The notes under the pieces were generated by a model. That model made no database searches. It saw only the letters and a program-made list of their open reading frames with translations, and was not told the DNA's origin. This document shows positions 9,571-18,761 of a stretch of 64,000 bases of DNA, in pieces. The position numbers and the translations under genes are program-made. Source of the stretch: Paraherbaspirillum soli (GTDB taxonomy: Bacteria > Pseudomonadota > Gammaproteobacteria > Burkholderiales > Burkholderiaceae_D); assembly GCF_042654985.1 (NCBI RefSeq), contig NZ_JBHSMT010000028.1:1-64000 (forward strand), written 5' to 3'. Each line of letters starts with the position of its first letter. Within the stretch, counting starts at the first letter, position 1.

Positions 9571-10278
9571 ATGGCTGATTTGATGGACATGGCGAGCCAG
9601 ATTATTTCAATGGAAACCCGCCGTATCGAAGCCGCGAGCCAGAACATCGCGAACATCGCGACGCCCGGATATAAGCGCCAGATGGCGTTCTCGCAGTACT
9701 TGCCGGCGGCGCCGGGGCAAGTCCAGGAGGCGGGCGGCCTGTCGGTCGCCAATGCCACGGACTTCACTCCAGGCCGCCTGATTGCGACTGACAATCCGAT
9801 GCATTTCGCGTTGGCGGGAGAAGGATTTTTTGAATTTACGTCGTCGTCGGGTTCGGTTTACTCGCGGCACGGCGCGTTGCAACTGGATGACCGGGGGCGA
9901 TTGGTCAGCCCGCAAGGATGGCCATTGCAGGCTGCTGGTGGCGGCGACGTGGTGATTCGCGGCAAAGACTGGAAAGTCGAAAAAGACGGCACCGTGGTCG
10001 AAGAAGGCCGGCCGGTGAGCCGTATCCGGGTGGTGGAATTTGCCGATCCGGCAGCCTTGACCAGGGTCGCGGGCGGTGCTTTTCAAGCGGGCAAACAGGC
10101 CCCGACCGAAGTCAACGCGGTGATGGTCCGGCAAGGATTTATCGAGAGTGCCAACGTCTCGACCGCCGATGACATGATTCGCACCATGGAATCGATTCGG
10201 CGTGCCGAAGTGGGGCAAAAATTGGTGCATGCGTATGACGACATGCTGGGGCAGGCGTTGCGACAAACAGGACAATAA
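9571..10278 (+). CDS. flgF: Flagellar proximal rod protein FlgF
   Basis: A 235-residue axial protein with the conserved N-terminal rod motif (ASQNIANIATPGYKR, about residues 21-35) and a C-terminal helix containing ADDMIRTMESIRRAE. Rod and hook proteins assemble through these two helices. The length and the position immediately upstream of flgG support FlgF rather than FlgE or FlgG. It follows flhA after 16 bases. Confidence 0.9.
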   Translation: MADLMDMASQIISMETRRIEAASQNIANIATPGYKRQMAFSQYLPAAPGQVQEAGGLSVANATDFTPGRLIATDNPMHFALAGEGFFEFTSSSGSVYSRHGALQLDDRGRLVSPQGWPLQAAGGGDVVIRGKDWKVEKDGTVVEEGRPVSRIRVVEFADPAALTRVAGGAFQAGKQAPTEVNAVMVRQGFIESANVSTADDMIRTMESIRRAEVGQKLVHAYDDMLGQALRQTGQ

Positions 10279-10284
10279 TTATTT

Positions 10285-11076
10285 ATGAACGGTGCTTTTT
10301 ATATCGGGGCGACAGGACTGCGCGCACAACAGAGCGGGGTCGATCTGATCGCCAACAATATCGCCAATATGAATACCCCTGCGTTCAAGCGGGCATCGGT
10401 GTCGTTTGCGGAGCTGGTGTCGGCTCCGAGCGAAACGACTTCATCGGGACGGTCGGCTGCAGCTTCGGCGGCGGCTGCCGGCGGAATGTTCGGCGTTACA
10501 TTCGGCGCGCCGCAGCAAGTTTTTACCTCAGGCAGTTTCCGTCAGACCGACGATCCGCTCGACCTGGCGATCCGCGGCAACGGCTTTATCGAATTGATGG
10601 GCGCCAACGGAAAAACAGTGTTGTGGAAGGGCGGTAAATTAAAGATCAACCAGGACGGGTTCCTGGCCACCGCCAGCGGCACGCAGTTGAAGGCGACCAT
10701 TTCGGTGCCGCATGATGCGGAAAAACTGACGGTGAACGAGAACGGCAAGGTCTTTGCGAAAGTGGCGGGCCAAGCCGAACCGCAGGAAATCGGCCAGATT
10801 GATTTGGTGGTGCCAGGCGATACCCGAGAATTGAAGGCGCTGGGGGATGGCGTATACGGCGTCAATGAAAATTACACCGACCTGACGCGCTCGACGCCGG
10901 GCGAAGATGGCTCTGCGGCCGGCACTTTGGCGCAAGGCTTTTCCGAAACCTCCAATGTCCAGCTGCCCGATGAGCTGGTAAACCTGATGATGCTGCAGCG
11001 TGCGTACGCCGCCAACGCGCGTGCGGTGCAAGCCGGGGACGAGTTGATGAGCATCGCCAACGGCTTGAAACGATGA
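10285..11076 (+). CDS. flgG: Flagellar distal rod protein FlgG
   Basis: A 263-residue protein, the usual FlgG size, with ANNIANMNTPAFKR at the N-terminus and a C-terminal NLMMLQRAYAANARAVQAGDELM helix typical of FlgG. It forms the distal rod that spans the periplasm and passes through the P and L rings. An alanine/serine-rich insert lies at about residues 45-66. The stop overlaps flgA by ATGA. Confidence 0.93.
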   Translation: MNGAFYIGATGLRAQQSGVDLIANNIANMNTPAFKRASVSFAELVSAPSETTSSGRSAAASAAAAGGMFGVTFGAPQQVFTSGSFRQTDDPLDLAIRGNGFIELMGANGKTVLWKGGKLKINQDGFLATASGTQLKATISVPHDAEKLTVNENGKVFAKVAGQAEPQEIGQIDLVVPGDTRELKALGDGVYGVNENYTDLTRSTPGEDGSAAGTLAQGFSETSNVQLPDELVNLMMLQRAYAANARAVQAGDELMSIANGLKR

Positions 11077-11861
11077 GTGCAGGGGTTGTAGCGCGTACGT
11101 TTGCCATGCTCTGCGCTATCTCGATTATGCAGGCGTCGGCAGCGGATGGCATTACTTTTTTTGATCACGCGAAGCTTGCTGCGGAGGGCGACGTGCGTTT
11201 GGCCGATGTCGCAGAACTGGGTCGCTTGCCGGCGCAGTTGCGGATGCGCGCTGAAAGCCTGGTGGTGGCGCAATTGCCGGCCGGCGCTTTGACTGCCGAT
11301 GTGCCGGTCGCTGCTGTGGCGGAGCGTGCGCGGCTGCAATTGCCGGTACTGATTGCATGGCTGCCGGTGGAGAGCGGAGCCCGGATTCATATTGTGCGAG
11401 AGGCGGGCGCGACGGGCCTGCATCACATGGAGCAAGCGAGTGAGGCGCAATGCGTCGAATTGCTGCATCCGCTCAAGCGCAATCAAGCGATTACCGCGGG
11501 CGATATCCAGGACGCTGCCTGCAATAGCGGCGAGCGGGATGCCGGCAACATGGCGGCGACCAAGGCTTCGGTTCGATACGATGCGGCAGGTAGAGTGGTG
11601 CGTGCCAGTGCAGATCTGGCGGCCGGAGCAGTATTGCCGACCATGTTCCGCGGCAGCTTGGCCCAGTTTCGCTCGGGCGATCCGCTGCAAATCGCCAGCA
11701 GGATCGGACCGGTCGTGGCGGAGCGCACGGTGACGGCAATGCAGGATGGGGCGCCCGGTCGCGGCGCGTTTGTCAAGTCCAAGGATGGTGAGATTTTCTC
11801 GGCGCGACTGCCAGCTTACTCAGCCGCTCGTTCAACAACTATGATTGCCAGCCAGCCATGA
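11073..11861 (+). CDS. flgA: P-ring assembly chaperone FlgA
   Basis: A 262-residue periplasmic protein with a signal peptide (cleavage probably after ASAAD, about residue 25) and a C-terminal SAF-like domain (about 135-255: LLHPLKRNQAITAGDIQ, then VRASADLAAGAVLP). FlgA assists polymerisation of FlgI around the rod. The gene lies inside the rod/ring cluster rather than divergently from flgB as in enterics. It is coupled to flgG and flgH by four-base overlaps. Confidence 0.88.
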   Translation: MSAGVVARTFAMLCAISIMQASAADGITFFDHAKLAAEGDVRLADVAELGRLPAQLRMRAESLVVAQLPAGALTADVPVAAVAERARLQLPVLIAWLPVESGARIHIVREAGATGLHHMEQASEAQCVELLHPLKRNQAITAGDIQDAACNSGERDAGNMAATKASVRYDAAGRVVRASADLAAGAVLPTMFRGSLAQFRSGDPLQIASRIGPVVAERTVTAMQDGAPGRGAFVKSKDGEIFSARLPAYSAARSTTMIASQP

Positions 11862-12445
11862 GGCCATTCAATTTACGCAAGGCCGGCATGGTCTGTTTAA
11901 CGCTGCTGGCGATGCAGTCGGGGTTCTCGGCCAACCTATACCAAGGCGACAGCTACGCGCCGCTGACCTCCGACCGGCGCGCATCGAAGGTGGGCGACAT
12001 AGTCACGGTATTGATCTACGAAGACTCGACAGCGTCGAACAGCGCGGACACCTCGACCCATGCCGACTTTGGGGTGCATGCCGATCTGTCGACCAGCCGC
12101 GGTTTCACCAATGGCGCGAAGCTCGGCATGGGTGACGATTACGGCGGCCGTGGACGGATTCAGCGTGCCGGCAGGTTGGTGGCCCAGCTTAGCGTACCGA
12201 TTCAGGAAATGATGCCGAATGGCGACCTGCTGGTGGCAGGCGAACAGGCGATTGATGTCAATGGCGAAAAGACCAATATCCGCTTGAAGGGGCGTGTGCG
12301 CCAGGAGGACATCATGACCAACAACACGGTGCTGTCCAGCCGCCTGGCAGACGTGCATATCGACTATGTCGGCGATGGCTATCTGACCGATCGCTCCAAA
12401 CCCGGACTGATTCCCCGTATTTTTGCTTGGCTAGGATTGTGGTGA
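11858..12445 (+). CDS. flgH: L-ring protein FlgH, apparently without a lipobox
   Basis: A 195-residue outer-membrane ring protein with the FlgH core (SDRRASKVGDIVTVLIYE and PNGDLLVAGEQAIDVNGE). Characterised FlgH proteins are lipoproteins with LxGC at the signal cleavage site. Here the only early Cys is residue 13 (GMVC), before the hydrophobic stretch ends, and the likely cleavage GFSA|NLY has no Cys. It may be a non-lipidated variant. The stop and the flgI start overlap by one base. Confidence 0.9.
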   Translation: MRPFNLRKAGMVCLTLLAMQSGFSANLYQGDSYAPLTSDRRASKVGDIVTVLIYEDSTASNSADTSTHADFGVHADLSTSRGFTNGAKLGMGDDYGGRGRIQRAGRLVAQLSVPIQEMMPNGDLLVAGEQAIDVNGEKTNIRLKGRVRQEDIMTNNTVLSSRLADVHIDYVGDGYLTDRSKPGLIPRIFAWLGLW

Positions 12446-13563
12446 TGCAATTTTTGCGTGTATTTCTTTTGGTTGCAGCGGTGCTGTGCGCCGGTATGTC
12501 TGATGCGCTGGCGCGCGAGGTTCGGATCAAGGACCTGGGGCGCTTTATGGGGTGGCGCGAGAACATGCTGGTTGGCTACGGCGTCGTTACCGGCCTGGCC
12601 GGATCGGGCGACTCCACCCGCAGCCGGGCCACCCGTCAGGCATTGGCTAACGCCTTGTCGCAAATGGATCTGAACGTTCCTTACGACCAGATGCAGAGCC
12701 GCAACGTGGCGATCGTGACCGTGATGGCGACGCTGCCGCCGACGGTCGGGATAGGCGACAAGATCGACGTGAATATTTCTTCGATAGGCGATGCCCGCAG
12801 TCTGGCCGGAGGCGTGTTGATGATGACGCCGCTGCGCGGGCCGGATCGAAAGATCTATGCGCTGGCGCAAGGCCCGGTCTCGGTCGGCGGTTATCTCTAC
12901 GATGCCAACGGCAATATGCAGCAAAAGAACCATCCGACGGTCGGCATCATTCCCGGCGGCGGCATGGTCGAAGTGCCGGTCGAGGCGGACATCGTTTCCA
13001 AGGATGGCTATCTGACATTTACCTTGAAGGATGCCGATGCGCTGACCGCCGAACGGGTTGCGCAGCGGATCAATGCCGGGCTGGGTAGCGGACTTGCCTA
13101 TTCCAAGGATGCGAAAACAGTGCAGATCAGGTCGCCGGGTGCCGGTGCCAGCCTGAATCAATTCCTGGCGCGCATCGAGTCATTGAGCGTGACCCCGGAT
13201 CAACAGGCGCGGGTGGTCATCAACGAGCGGACCGGCACGGTAGTGGCCGGAGGCGACGTGCAAATCTCGGCGATTTCGATTTCTCAGGGCGACATCCGCA
13301 TTTCGGTCGCCACCGAGTATTCGGCTTCGCAGCCCGGACTGATCGGTTATGCCGGGCCGGAAGTGCGCAGCCTGGTGATCAGCAACAGCAAGCTCGATGT
13401 TGAGGAAAGCTTGCCGAGCGTGGTCAAGACCTTCCCCAACACGACGGTGTCGGATCTGGTGCAGTCGCTGGCAAAACTGCATGTCAGTACACGCGACACG
13501 ATTGCGATTTTGCAAGCGATCAAGGCCGCCGGCGCCTTATATGCCGATTTAATCATTCAATAA
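12445..13563 (+). CDS. flgI: P-ring protein FlgI
   Basis: A 372-residue periplasmic ring protein with a signal peptide (cleavage after SDALA) and FlgI signatures VGYGVVTGLAGSGDS near the mature N-terminus and NTTVSDLVQSLAKL near the C-terminus. I place the start at ATG 12445, which overlaps the flgH stop and begins a good signal peptide; a TTG 18 bases upstream is less likely. The length is normal. No flgJ (rod-cap peptidoglycan hydrolase) follows, although it is the usual next gene. Confidence 0.94.
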   Translation: MQFLRVFLLVAAVLCAGMSDALAREVRIKDLGRFMGWRENMLVGYGVVTGLAGSGDSTRSRATRQALANALSQMDLNVPYDQMQSRNVAIVTVMATLPPTVGIGDKIDVNISSIGDARSLAGGVLMMTPLRGPDRKIYALAQGPVSVGGYLYDANGNMQQKNHPTVGIIPGGGMVEVPVEADIVSKDGYLTFTLKDADALTAERVAQRINAGLGSGLAYSKDAKTVQIRSPGAGASLNQFLARIESLSVTPDQQARVVINERTGTVVAGGDVQISAISISQGDIRISVATEYSASQPGLIGYAGPEVRSLVISNSKLDVEESLPSVVKTFPNTTVSDLVQSLAKLHVSTRDTIAILQAIKAAGALYADLIIQ

Positions 13564-13573
13564 AGGACGAGCT

Positions 13574-13942
13574 ATGGCAGTCAACCTGCTGACCCCGGTT
13601 GTATCGAAGGCGCTGGATGGTCTGTTCATGCGGCAACAGGCGCAAGTACATAACATCGCTAACGCCAGCAGCCCCGGATTCCGTCCGGTGCGTGTGAGTT
13701 TCGAGGATGCGTTGCAGCAAGCGGTGGCGCTCGCCGAATCCGGAAACAGTGCGGCTGCGCTGGACAAGCTTGCGGCCGCAGTGCCGCAAATGTCGGCGCC
13801 GTCGTTGGCGCCAGGCGACTCGTTCCGGCTCGATCTGGAAGTGTCCAAAGTGAACGAAACTTCGACCCAGTATTCGATGTTGATCGGGATGCTGGATCGC
13901 AGCAATCAATTGAAGCAGTTGGCGATCACAGGAGGAAGGTAG
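13574..13942 (+). CDS. flgB: Flagellar proximal rod protein FlgB
   Basis: A 122-residue rod protein, normal for FlgB, with the motif HNIANASSPGFRP at about residues 25-37 and a C-terminal helix ETSTQYSMLIGMLDRSNQLKQ. It starts ten bases after flgI with AAAGGAC upstream. It forms the base of the rod with FlgC and FliE. Confidence 0.92.
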   Translation: MAVNLLTPVVSKALDGLFMRQQAQVHNIANASSPGFRPVRVSFEDALQQAVALAESGNSAAALDKLAAAVPQMSAPSLAPGDSFRLDLEVSKVNETSTQYSMLIGMLDRSNQLKQLAITGGR

Positions 13943-13946
13943 GCGC

Positions 13947-14420
13947 ATGACGCAAATTTTTGAAATAAGCCGATCGGCCATGGATGTCGAGTGGCGCCGG
14001 ATGGAAGTCATCGCACAGAATATGGCGAATGCGAACACCACGCGCACCCCGCTGGGCGAGCCTTATCAACCGCTGAGACTGGTGTCGGGGCCCAGTATGA
14101 CGGGCGCAAGCTCGGCGACAGCGACGACTTCGACATTTTCAGGGATGCTCAAGCAGCAAACAGCGGCGCTTGATCCGCTCGCACTGAAGGGAGTGCAAGT
14201 GTACGGGGTGGAGCGCATGACAACTGCGCCGCGGCTGGTGTACGAGCCGTCGCATCCGCATGCGGATGCAAAGGGCTTCGTGGCTTATCCCGGCATCGAT
14301 CATGCCGGCGAGATGGCCTTGATGGTCAAGACCTCGCGCGTGTATGAGGCCAATGTGGTGGCATTCAATGCCGCACGTTCGATGTATATGCGGGCGCTGG
14401 ATCTGGGAGGCAAGGGATGA
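13947..14420 (+). CDS. flgC: Flagellar proximal rod protein FlgC
   Basis: A 157-residue protein with the early axial motif AQNMANANTTRTPLGEPY (residues about 24-41) and the characteristic FlgC segment YEPSHPHADAKGFVAYPGI before the C-terminal helix. Length and order (flgB-flgC-fliE) match known proximal rod clusters. The stop overlaps fliE by four bases. Confidence 0.93.
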   Translation: MTQIFEISRSAMDVEWRRMEVIAQNMANANTTRTPLGEPYQPLRLVSGPSMTGASSATATTSTFSGMLKQQTAALDPLALKGVQVYGVERMTTAPRLVYEPSHPHADAKGFVAYPGIDHAGEMALMVKTSRVYEANVVAFNAARSMYMRALDLGGKG

Positions 14421-14719
14421 CGCCGATTGCTGCAATTGCCATGTCGGATCTGGGAACGGCGGCGCTGCCGCCGCAGATGGCAACCAGCCCGATCCAGAAC
14501 GGCAGCTTTTCCAACATGGTGCTGTCCGGCCTGAACAAGGTCGATGACGCCATCACCACGGCCGATGCGGCAGTGGTGCGTTTTGCGGCGGATGGGAGTG
14601 TGCCGCCGCATCAGGTCATGTTGGCGCTGGAAGAAGCCAGGTCGTCCTTGCAGTTGGCGACGCAAGTGCGGTCCCGTCTGCTGGAAGGCTACCAAGAACT
14701 AATGAGAATGCAACTTTAG
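14417..14719 (+). CDS. fliE: MS-ring/rod junction protein FliE
   Basis: A 100-residue protein with the FliE C-terminal signature (VMLALEEARSSLQLATQVRSRLLEGYQELMRMQL). FliE links the MS ring FliF to the proximal rod and is the first protein exported. Its position between flgC and fliF is conventional. About 50 bases follow before fliF, one of the wider gaps in the operon. Confidence 0.92.
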   Translation: MTPIAAIAMSDLGTAALPPQMATSPIQNGSFSNMVLSGLNKVDDAITTADAAVVRFAADGSVPPHQVMLALEEARSSLQLATQVRSRLLEGYQELMRMQL

Positions 14720-14767
14720 GCGCCCTTTAAGCGCATTTATTTGAGTAGGTTTGGTTAAGTAGGTTTT

Positions 14768-16234
14768 ATGTCTAAATTTGGATTGAATTTGAATCAGATG
14801 TCGCGCTCCAGCCAGGTCTTGCTGGTGGGGGCGGTCGTGCTGCTGATCTCCGGTGTGCTGCTGGTCGCTTATTGGCAGCTGCGTCCGGTTTATCAGGTGC
14901 TGTTTAGCGACTTGCGCTCACAGGATGCGGCAGCGATCGTGGCGGAGCTGGATAAACAGAAGGTCCCGTATCGCCTGGAGCGGGACGGCAATACGATCCT
15001 GGTGCAAGAGAAAGACGTACTGACCACGCGCTTGAAGGTCATGAGCCATGACATCCCGCTGAAAGGCGCGGTCGGCTTCGAGTTGTTCAATAGTTCGGAT
15101 CTGGGATTGACCGAGTTTTCGCAAAAGGTCAATTTTCAGCGCGCTTTGCAGGGCGAACTGGCGCGCACCATCATGAGCCTGGGTGAAATCGAGTCTGCGC
15201 GCGTGCATCTGGCGCTGCCCGAGTCGTCGATTTTCCGCCGTTCCGCCGCCAAGCCCAAGGCTTCGGTCGCGATCGCCACGCACACTGGTAATGCGCTGAC
15301 AGCGGACACCGTCAAAGGGATTCAACGACTGGTCGCGGCCGCTGTTCCCGATCTGGAAGCGCGCGAGGTAACGGTGCTGGATCAGCGTGGGGCGCCTGTC
15401 AGCGGCGGCTCGCGCGACGACGAGTTGGCCGATGATCCGCATCTCGCCTTGAAAGCTTCGCTGGAACGCTATTACCGGCGCAAAATTCTGGAGCTGATCG
15501 AGCCCATCGTCGGCACCGGTAACGCCGCGATCAGCGTCGATGCGCTGCTCAATCTCGATCAGGTACGCATTACACAAGAAAGCGACAGCGCGCCAGCTGC
15601 CCCGGCTGCTGCCGTTCCAGAAATGCTGCCACTACCGCCATTGCCGCCTCTGCCAGGCCGCCGGCTCAAGGATGGGATTAAACCACTGGATGCGGCACTT
15701 GATGTCGGTGCCGGCGAAATGCCGGTGCCTGCCAAGACCGATGAGCGGCGCAATTCCCATCGGGTCGAGCAAATCGTGGCGACGCCAGGCTCTATCCGGC
15801 GCATGAATGTGGGGGTGGTGCTGTACACCTCATTGAATCCGACCGACCTGGCGCGGGTCAACGAACTGATTGCCACCACCGTCGGCTTGACTCCGGGACG
15901 CGGCGATAAGTTGTTGATGATGGTGCGTGCGCGCACGCCTTCGCAAATGATGGATGAAGAAGTGATTGAGCCAGCTCACGCCAGCGGCGAGGGATTGGGT
16001 CTGCCGGCCAAACCGGTAGTGGCCAAGAAGGAAGTCCGGCCATTCGGCAATGTGGTGTCGATACTGGCGGGCTTGCTGGTGGCGGCGCTGACGGTATTGG
16101 CGGTCATGCTGTGGCGCTCCAGGCAAGAGAATTTGCAGCTCGCTTCTGCCGCTTCTTTAAGCGATGCGCAGCGACAGGAATATGTACGCAGGCTGCGCGC
16201 CGTGTTATCCGAGGAGAAGACCGTTGGCATTTGA
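14768..16234 (+). CDS. fliF: MS-ring protein FliF
   Basis: A 488-residue membrane protein, somewhat shorter than typical FliF (about 550). It has a membrane helix near residues 18-40, secretin-like/YscJ ring-building motifs (FSQKVNFQRALQGELARTI), a Pro-rich linker at about 275-300, and a second membrane helix near 425-445. The C-terminal tail that normally recruits FliG is present but short (ends RLRAVLSEEKTVGI). It forms the inner-membrane ring. Its 3' end overlaps the following fliG-like gene. Confidence 0.93.
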   Translation: MSKFGLNLNQMSRSSQVLLVGAVVLLISGVLLVAYWQLRPVYQVLFSDLRSQDAAAIVAELDKQKVPYRLERDGNTILVQEKDVLTTRLKVMSHDIPLKGAVGFELFNSSDLGLTEFSQKVNFQRALQGELARTIMSLGEIESARVHLALPESSIFRRSAAKPKASVAIATHTGNALTADTVKGIQRLVAAAVPDLEAREVTVLDQRGAPVSGGSRDDELADDPHLALKASLERYYRRKILELIEPIVGTGNAAISVDALLNLDQVRITQESDSAPAAPAAAVPEMLPLPPLPPLPGRRLKDGIKPLDAALDVGAGEMPVPAKTDERRNSHRVEQIVATPGSIRRMNVGVVLYTSLNPTDLARVNELIATTVGLTPGRGDKLLMMVRARTPSQMMDEEVIEPAHASGEGLGLPAKPVVAKKEVRPFGNVVSILAGLLVAALTVLAVMLWRSRQENLQLASAASLSDAQRQEYVRRLRAVLSEEKTVGI

Positions 16235-16730
16235 AAACAAAGCAAAGCGGTCGTTGCGTCATGTGGTTGCGGATCTCAGCGCATTGCCGATTGAAGAAAT
16301 CGAAGCGATTGTTGCGCAGCTGGACGCCGGCGAGCGCGCCAGGTTGGAACCGGTGCTGACAGAGGCGTTGCAGGTGAGCGGCAAACTCAACGCCGCGCCT
16401 GCTTCGATACCTGGTGCGGCACAGTCCGCACACCTCGCTGCAGATCATCCGCAGAAGCACGTCGCCACCTTGACTGCGTTGCCGGATTGGCTGGCGGCAC
16501 GGGCGCTGGCGCATCTGGACAATGATGTGGTGGATGCGGTGCTGCAGGACGAATTGCCGGTGCGCCAGCAGCAACTGCAGAGGTCCAGGGCCGCGCTCAA
16601 GATAACGCCGCGGGCCGGCGCACTGCTGTTTGAAATCGTGATCGCAGGCGCAGTGCCGGCGGCCCCTGTCAAGCCAAGTCGCGCGGCCGGAAGTCGACTG
16701 CTAGGCAGGTTGTTCGGGGACAAGCGATGA
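16224..16730 (+). CDS. Very short FliG-like protein in the fliG position
   Basis: A 168-residue protein between fliF and fliH, where FliG (about 330 residues) normally lies. The start is TTG 16224, behind GAGGAG and overlapping the fliF stop; this is my choice over an upstream frame extension. Residues 74-108 (DHPQ, then VATLTALPDWLAARAL and DVVDAVL) resemble the EHPQ region of the FliG middle domain. I see no C-terminal charged torque helix. It ends in a basic tail (GSRLLGRLFGDKR). It could be a degenerate FliG or an unrelated MS-ring adaptor. Without the torque domain, rotation by a stator would not be expected. Confidence 0.55.
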   Translation: MAFENKAKRSLRHVVADLSALPIEEIEAIVAQLDAGERARLEPVLTEALQVSGKLNAAPASIPGAAQSAHLAADHPQKHVATLTALPDWLAARALAHLDNDVVDAVLQDELPVRQQQLQRSRAALKITPRAGALLFEIVIAGAVPAAPVKPSRAAGSRLLGRLFGDKR

Positions 16731-17434
16731 GTGTCGTCTTGAAGGCGTCGCAGCTGGATTCGCAATCGATACAAAGGCATGTGGCCCCAGGATTGGCGAC
16801 AGCCCAGCCCGGTGCCGCGCTGCAGCCTGTCTCGGCGCAAGCGCTGGAGGAAAAACTGCACGCTGAACAGCAGGCGCAGCTTGCGACGTTGAAGCAGCGT
16901 ATTGCAGTGCTTGAGAAAGAAGCTTTGCTGGCCGCAGAGGCCGCCTCGAAAAGAGAAGCTGAGAGCGGTCGACAAGCTTATGAAAAGGGTGTGGCTGACG
17001 GCTTGAAGCGGGCCGAGCAAGACTGGGATGTACAGGTCCAGACCTTGAAAGAGGGAATGCAGCAGGCGCTAGCGGTTTTTTCCGCGGACTTGAATCGTCT
17101 GGAGGGCCTGTCCCTGGCAGTGACCCGCGCGGTACTCGACAAGATGGTGGGCGACCCGGACCACCGGAGAGAATGGGTGACGGCCAGCATCAAACATCAG
17201 CTGGAACGACTCGCTGCCTCCGCGGTGCTGGGTGTGAGCGTATCTCGGCATGACTTTCCCGATGCGGAGGCGGTTGCCGTGCTCTGCCATGCGCTCGGTG
17301 CGACAGATTGCCAGGTCGATCCTCAGCTACCTGCCGGCGGATGCCGTCTCAAACTGACTCTGGGCACCGTCGATATTGACGCCGGAACGCAATTGCAAAC
17401 CCTGGGCAAGCTCTTTGCGCAACTAGATGCCTGA
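16727..17434 (+). CDS. fliH: Flagellar export ATPase regulator FliH
   Basis: A 235-residue protein with a coiled-coil, Ala/Gln/Glu-rich stretch at about 40-85 and a C-terminal domain (about 120-235) of the FliH/HrpE type (AVTRALDKMVGDPDH-like segment, then hydrophobic repeats). FliH holds FliI at the export gate and modulates its ATPase. It sits directly before fliI, overlapping its start by eight bases, as in most operons of this kind. Confidence 0.82.
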   Translation: MSVVLKASQLDSQSIQRHVAPGLATAQPGAALQPVSAQALEEKLHAEQQAQLATLKQRIAVLEKEALLAAEAASKREAESGRQAYEKGVADGLKRAEQDWDVQVQTLKEGMQQALAVFSADLNRLEGLSLAVTRAVLDKMVGDPDHRREWVTASIKHQLERLAASAVLGVSVSRHDFPDAEAVAVLCHALGATDCQVDPQLPAGGCRLKLTLGTVDIDAGTQLQTLGKLFAQLDA

Positions 17435-18761
17435 TTCTTTCGCCAACCATCGATTTGTCGAGGCGGTTCGCGCCACCGATCTGCTCGATCGGCGCGGTGT
17501 CGTGACGCGCATCATGCCGACCTACATCGAGGCCGACGGCCCCGGCGTTCCGGTCGGCTCGCTGTGCGCGCTGATGGAGGGGGATGGTTTTATCCTGGCC
17601 GAAGTGGTCAAGGTTGAGATCGGCCGCGTGACCTTGATGCCCTATGCGAATCCAGTCTCCTTATGCGTTGGATCGACCGTGATTGCGCAAAGCTGGGGCG
17701 GCTCGGTGATGATGGGGGAAGCTTATCTGGGGCGGGTGGTGGACCCGCTGGGACAACCACTGGATGGCGGAAAACAAATCCATGCCTATCACCCGCGTTC
17801 CTTGTCGGGGGTGCCGGTCAGTCCGCTGGATCGCGCCATGGCCAAGCAGCCGGTACAGACCGGTATTCGCGCGATCGACGGCTTGTTGACGATAGGCGTC
17901 GGCCAGCGGGTCGGTATTTTTGCCGGCAGCGGCGTTGGCAAAACCACGCTGATGACCAGTCTGACTCGCAATATCGAAGCGGATTGTTGCGTCCTGTGTC
18001 TGGTTGGAGAACGCGGCAGGGAAGCGGAGGATTTCTGGCATGGTGCGCTATCCGACGATACGCGCAGCAAGGCCACGATGGTGGTGGCGACCTCAGATCA
18101 ACCGGCAGTGATGCGGGCACGCGCTGTGTTATTCGCCCTGACCTTGGCCGAGTATTTGCGCGAGCAGGGAAAACATGTCTTGCTGCTGTTGGATTCGGTG
18201 ACCCGGTTTGCCATGGCACTGCGCGAGATTGGTCTGGCTGCTGGCGAACCGCCTACGGTTCGGGCTTATACGCCGGGCGTTTTTTCGATGTTGCCGAAGA
18301 TAGTCGAGCGTTGCGGCAGCATCAAAGCGGGCGGCTCGATCACCGCTTTCATGACGGTCTTGACCGAGAATGATGACGCCGACGATCCGCTGGCGGAAAC
18401 CATGAAGTCATTGCTGGATGGGCATATCGTGTTGTCCCGGGAACTGGCGGAGCAGGGGCATTTCCCCGCGATTCATGTGCCGCGCAGCGTCAGCCGCCTG
18501 TTCCGTCAAGTCACCGATCCTCAGGCCCAGGCCTTGGCGACCGATGCGGTGGCGCAGTTGTCGCTCTATGAGTCGTCCAGGACATTGGTCGAGTCCGGCT
18601 TGTATGCGGCGGGAAGCAATCCGGCGTTGGATCGGGCCTTGCTATTGCGAGATCGTTTGGTGAATTTTTTGCGTCAGCCCGAGTTGCAGCTGAATTCGCC
18701 GCCGTTGTCGCGTAACGACACGCTGAAGGCGCTATCGCAGTTGTTGATGGCGGGCGGATGA
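17427..18761 (+). CDS. fliI: Flagellar export ATPase FliI
   Basis: A 444-residue AAA-type rotary ATPase related to the F1 beta subunit. Walker A is AGSGVGKTT (residues 166-174), Walker B is LLLLDSVTRFA (about 250-260), and the family motif ERGREAEDF is intact. It energises export and unfolds or delivers substrates. The normal length and complete motifs argue that the export apparatus is functional. Confidence 0.96.
   Translation: MPDSFANHRFVEAVRATDLLDRRGVVTRIMPTYIEADGPGVPVGSLCALMEGDGFILAEVVKVEIGRVTLMPYANPVSLCVGSTVIAQSWGGSVMMGEAYLGRVVDPLGQPLDGGKQIHAYHPRSLSGVPVSPLDRAMAKQPVQTGIRAIDGLLTIGVGQRVGIFAGSGVGKTTLMTSLTRNIEADCCVLCLVGERGREAEDFWHGALSDDTRSKATMVVATSDQPAVMRARAVLFALTLAEYLREQGKHVLLLLDSVTRFAMALREIGLAAGEPPTVRAYTPGVFSMLPKIVERCGSIKAGGSITAFMTVLTENDDADDPLAETMKSLLDGHIVLSRELAEQGHFPAIHVPRSVSRLFRQVTDPQAQALATDAVAQLSLYESSRTLVESGLYAAGSNPALDRALLLRDRLVNFLRQPELQLNSPPLSRNDTLKALSQLLMAGG

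Noticed and set aside
7509..9794. Minus-strand frame of 761 aa opposite flhA
   Set aside because: Shadow frame: flhA on the plus strand has full-length family motifs, and the minus translation is His/Gln/Arg-rich low complexity.
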